Assembly (NCBI GenBank): GCA_027043685.1
Contig: JALUFI010000030.1
Location: forward strand, 1 to 6,223
Direction of reading: 5' to 3'
DNA from: Pyrodictiaceae archaeon
Lineage (GTDB): Archaea > Thermoproteota > Thermoprotei_A > Sulfolobales > Pyrodictiaceae
Length of the DNA: 6,223 nucleotides
Shown: positions 5,659-6,223 of the stretch, piece after piece
Layout: every line of letters begins with the position of its first letter
Numbering within the stretch: position 1 is the stretch's first letter
Made by a program: the position numbers and the translations under genes
Notes under the pieces: model-generated
Seen by the model: only the letters and a program-made list of their open reading frames with translations
What the model was told of the DNA's origin: nothing
Database searches by the model: none

Positions 5659-6223
5659 CTAGAGCCTGGTGACTTGTGCGCCCCGGTTGCTCGGCGGGGC
5701 CACGTAGACCGCGCCGCCTCCAAGCCTGTTGAGGAGCCTCCTGGCCTCCGTGGCTATCCTCTTCGCCGCTCCGGGGCTCGGGGCTATGGTGTAGACTGTG
5801 GGGCCCCAGCTGCTCTGCGCCACGCCCCCTGCAAGGCGCTTCAGCAGCCCAGCCGCCTCCTGGGCCTCGGGGCAGCAGTAGGTGCCCATCTGCCTCGCCG
5901 ACCAGTACTCGGCGCCGAGCCTGGAGTTGAACTCGGTGAGGGCCTCGAGCAGCGTGGGGAGATCGTGCTCCGCGAGCGCGGGGAGCAGCTTCATAACCAG
6001 GAGCCTCGATAGCCTGGCAGCCATCTCCTCCGGCATCCTGGGCATGGAGGCGAGTACCTCCGGCTCCCTCTCCTTCACCTCGCGTATCCGCGGCACTGCC
6101 CGGGAGGGGAGAACAGCCACGAACCTCCACTCCTCGGGGAGCTCGTACCGCGCTATGAGCGTGGGCACCATGTAGCCGTGGTCCTCGACCCGGTACCCGG
6201 CGTCGAGGACCACGGCTACATGG
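5659..6223 (-). CDS. mptG: Beta-ribofuranosylaminobenzene 5'-phosphate synthase, C-terminal part (partial)
   Basis: This is the C-terminal 187 residues of a GHMP-kinase-superfamily protein; the N-terminus lies beyond the right edge. The family (COG1907) condenses PRPP with an aminobenzoate or hydroxybenzoate, releasing CO2 and pyrophosphate, in the pathway to methanopterin-type pterins. Family-typical segments are VVLDAGYR at the edge, MVPTLIARYELPEEWRFVAV, LSRLLVMKLLPAL, the diagnostic QSSWGPTVYTI near the middle of the last third, and the C-terminal VYVAPPSNRGAQV. The stop is TAG at 5661-5659. Two adjacent cysteines (TYCCPEA) lie between the helical region and QSSWGPT. A GTG at 6213 could be mistaken for the start, but the frame stays open to the window edge and the catalytic N-terminal GHMP half is missing, so the gene is incomplete here rather than short. 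It heads the visible part of the operon with the DUF1464 kinase. Confidence 0.9.
   Translation of the reverse strand, partial: HVAVVLDAGYRVEDHGYMVPTLIARYELPEEWRFVAVLPSRAVPRIREVKEREPEVLASMPRMPEEMAARLSRLLVMKLLPALAEHDLPTLLEALTEFNSRLGAEYWSARQMGTYCCPEAQEAAGLLKRLAGGVAQSSWGPTVYTIAPSPGAAKRIATEARRLLNRLGGGAVYVAPPSNRGAQVTRL
6168..6223. repeat. Perfect 22-bp inverted repeat ending at the window edge
   Basis: Positions 6168-6189 (beginning CCATGTAGCCGTGG) are the exact reverse complement of 6202-6223 (ending CCACGGCTACATGG), separated by 12 bases. Both arms lie in the coding frame of the beta-RFAP synthase, encoding roughly VEDHGYMV in one arm and HVAVVLD in the other. The coincidence with the last base suggests either a fold-back artefact at a contig end or a strong hairpin in the gene. 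Confidence 0.85.

Noticed and set aside
4451..6130. A single open frame of 559 codons on the minus strand, suggesting a fusion upstream of the DUF1464 kinase.
   Set aside because: The first 170 codons overlap the beta-RFAP synthase gene in another frame and are Arg/Gly/Ala low complexity. A strong ribosome-binding site precedes TTG 5620, where family similarity begins.

Overview
The window looks like part of a high-GC archaeal chromosome, most likely a hyperthermophilic crenarchaeote (Desulfurococcales/Pyrodictiaceae-like). This rests on gene content (a beta-RFAP synthase C-terminus, a COG2441/DUF1464 kinase-like protein, an archaeal MoaD-like protein, a double winged-helix protein), heavy AGG/AGA arginine codon use, and start codons that are nearly all TTG or GTG. 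The taxon is an inference.

Layout on the minus strand, right to left. Bases 5659-6223 hold the C-terminal part of beta-ribofuranosylaminobenzene 5'-phosphate synthase (methanopterin-type pterin biosynthesis), truncated by the window edge. It is followed after 38 nt by a DUF1464 'predicted butyrate kinase' (4451-5620) and then by an unrecognised 170-residue protein (3889-4401). These three form a likely operon. A plus-strand gene for a protein with two tandem winged-helix repeats (3258-3866) converges on it. Left of that lie a minus-strand MoaD/ThiS-like protein ending in Gly-Gly (2884-3180) and a plus-strand four-helix membrane protein (2504-2887), whose stop codons share one CTAG. The membrane protein is divergent from a minus-strand EamA/DMT transporter (1595-2452). 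The 51-bp gap between those two carries a perfect inverted repeat that looks like an operator.

The left end (1-1560) is less GC-rich than the rest. It encodes an ABC/OLD-like AAA ATPase whose reading frame is broken once, at about 750-766. Its stop codon overlaps the start codon (ATGA) of a small Arg-rich protein that runs off the left edge and is itself interrupted at a five-G run. This ATPase-plus-partner pair is the best candidate for an accessory or undescribed system here, but both frames are disrupted and the partner is incomplete, so any function is speculative.

The last 56 bases contain a perfect 22-bp inverted repeat ending exactly at the window edge. It may be a fold-back assembly artefact or a coincidence within coding sequence. 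I saw no rRNA, tRNA, CRISPR array, insertion sequence or clear terminator. There is no gene-free stretch over 300 bases.
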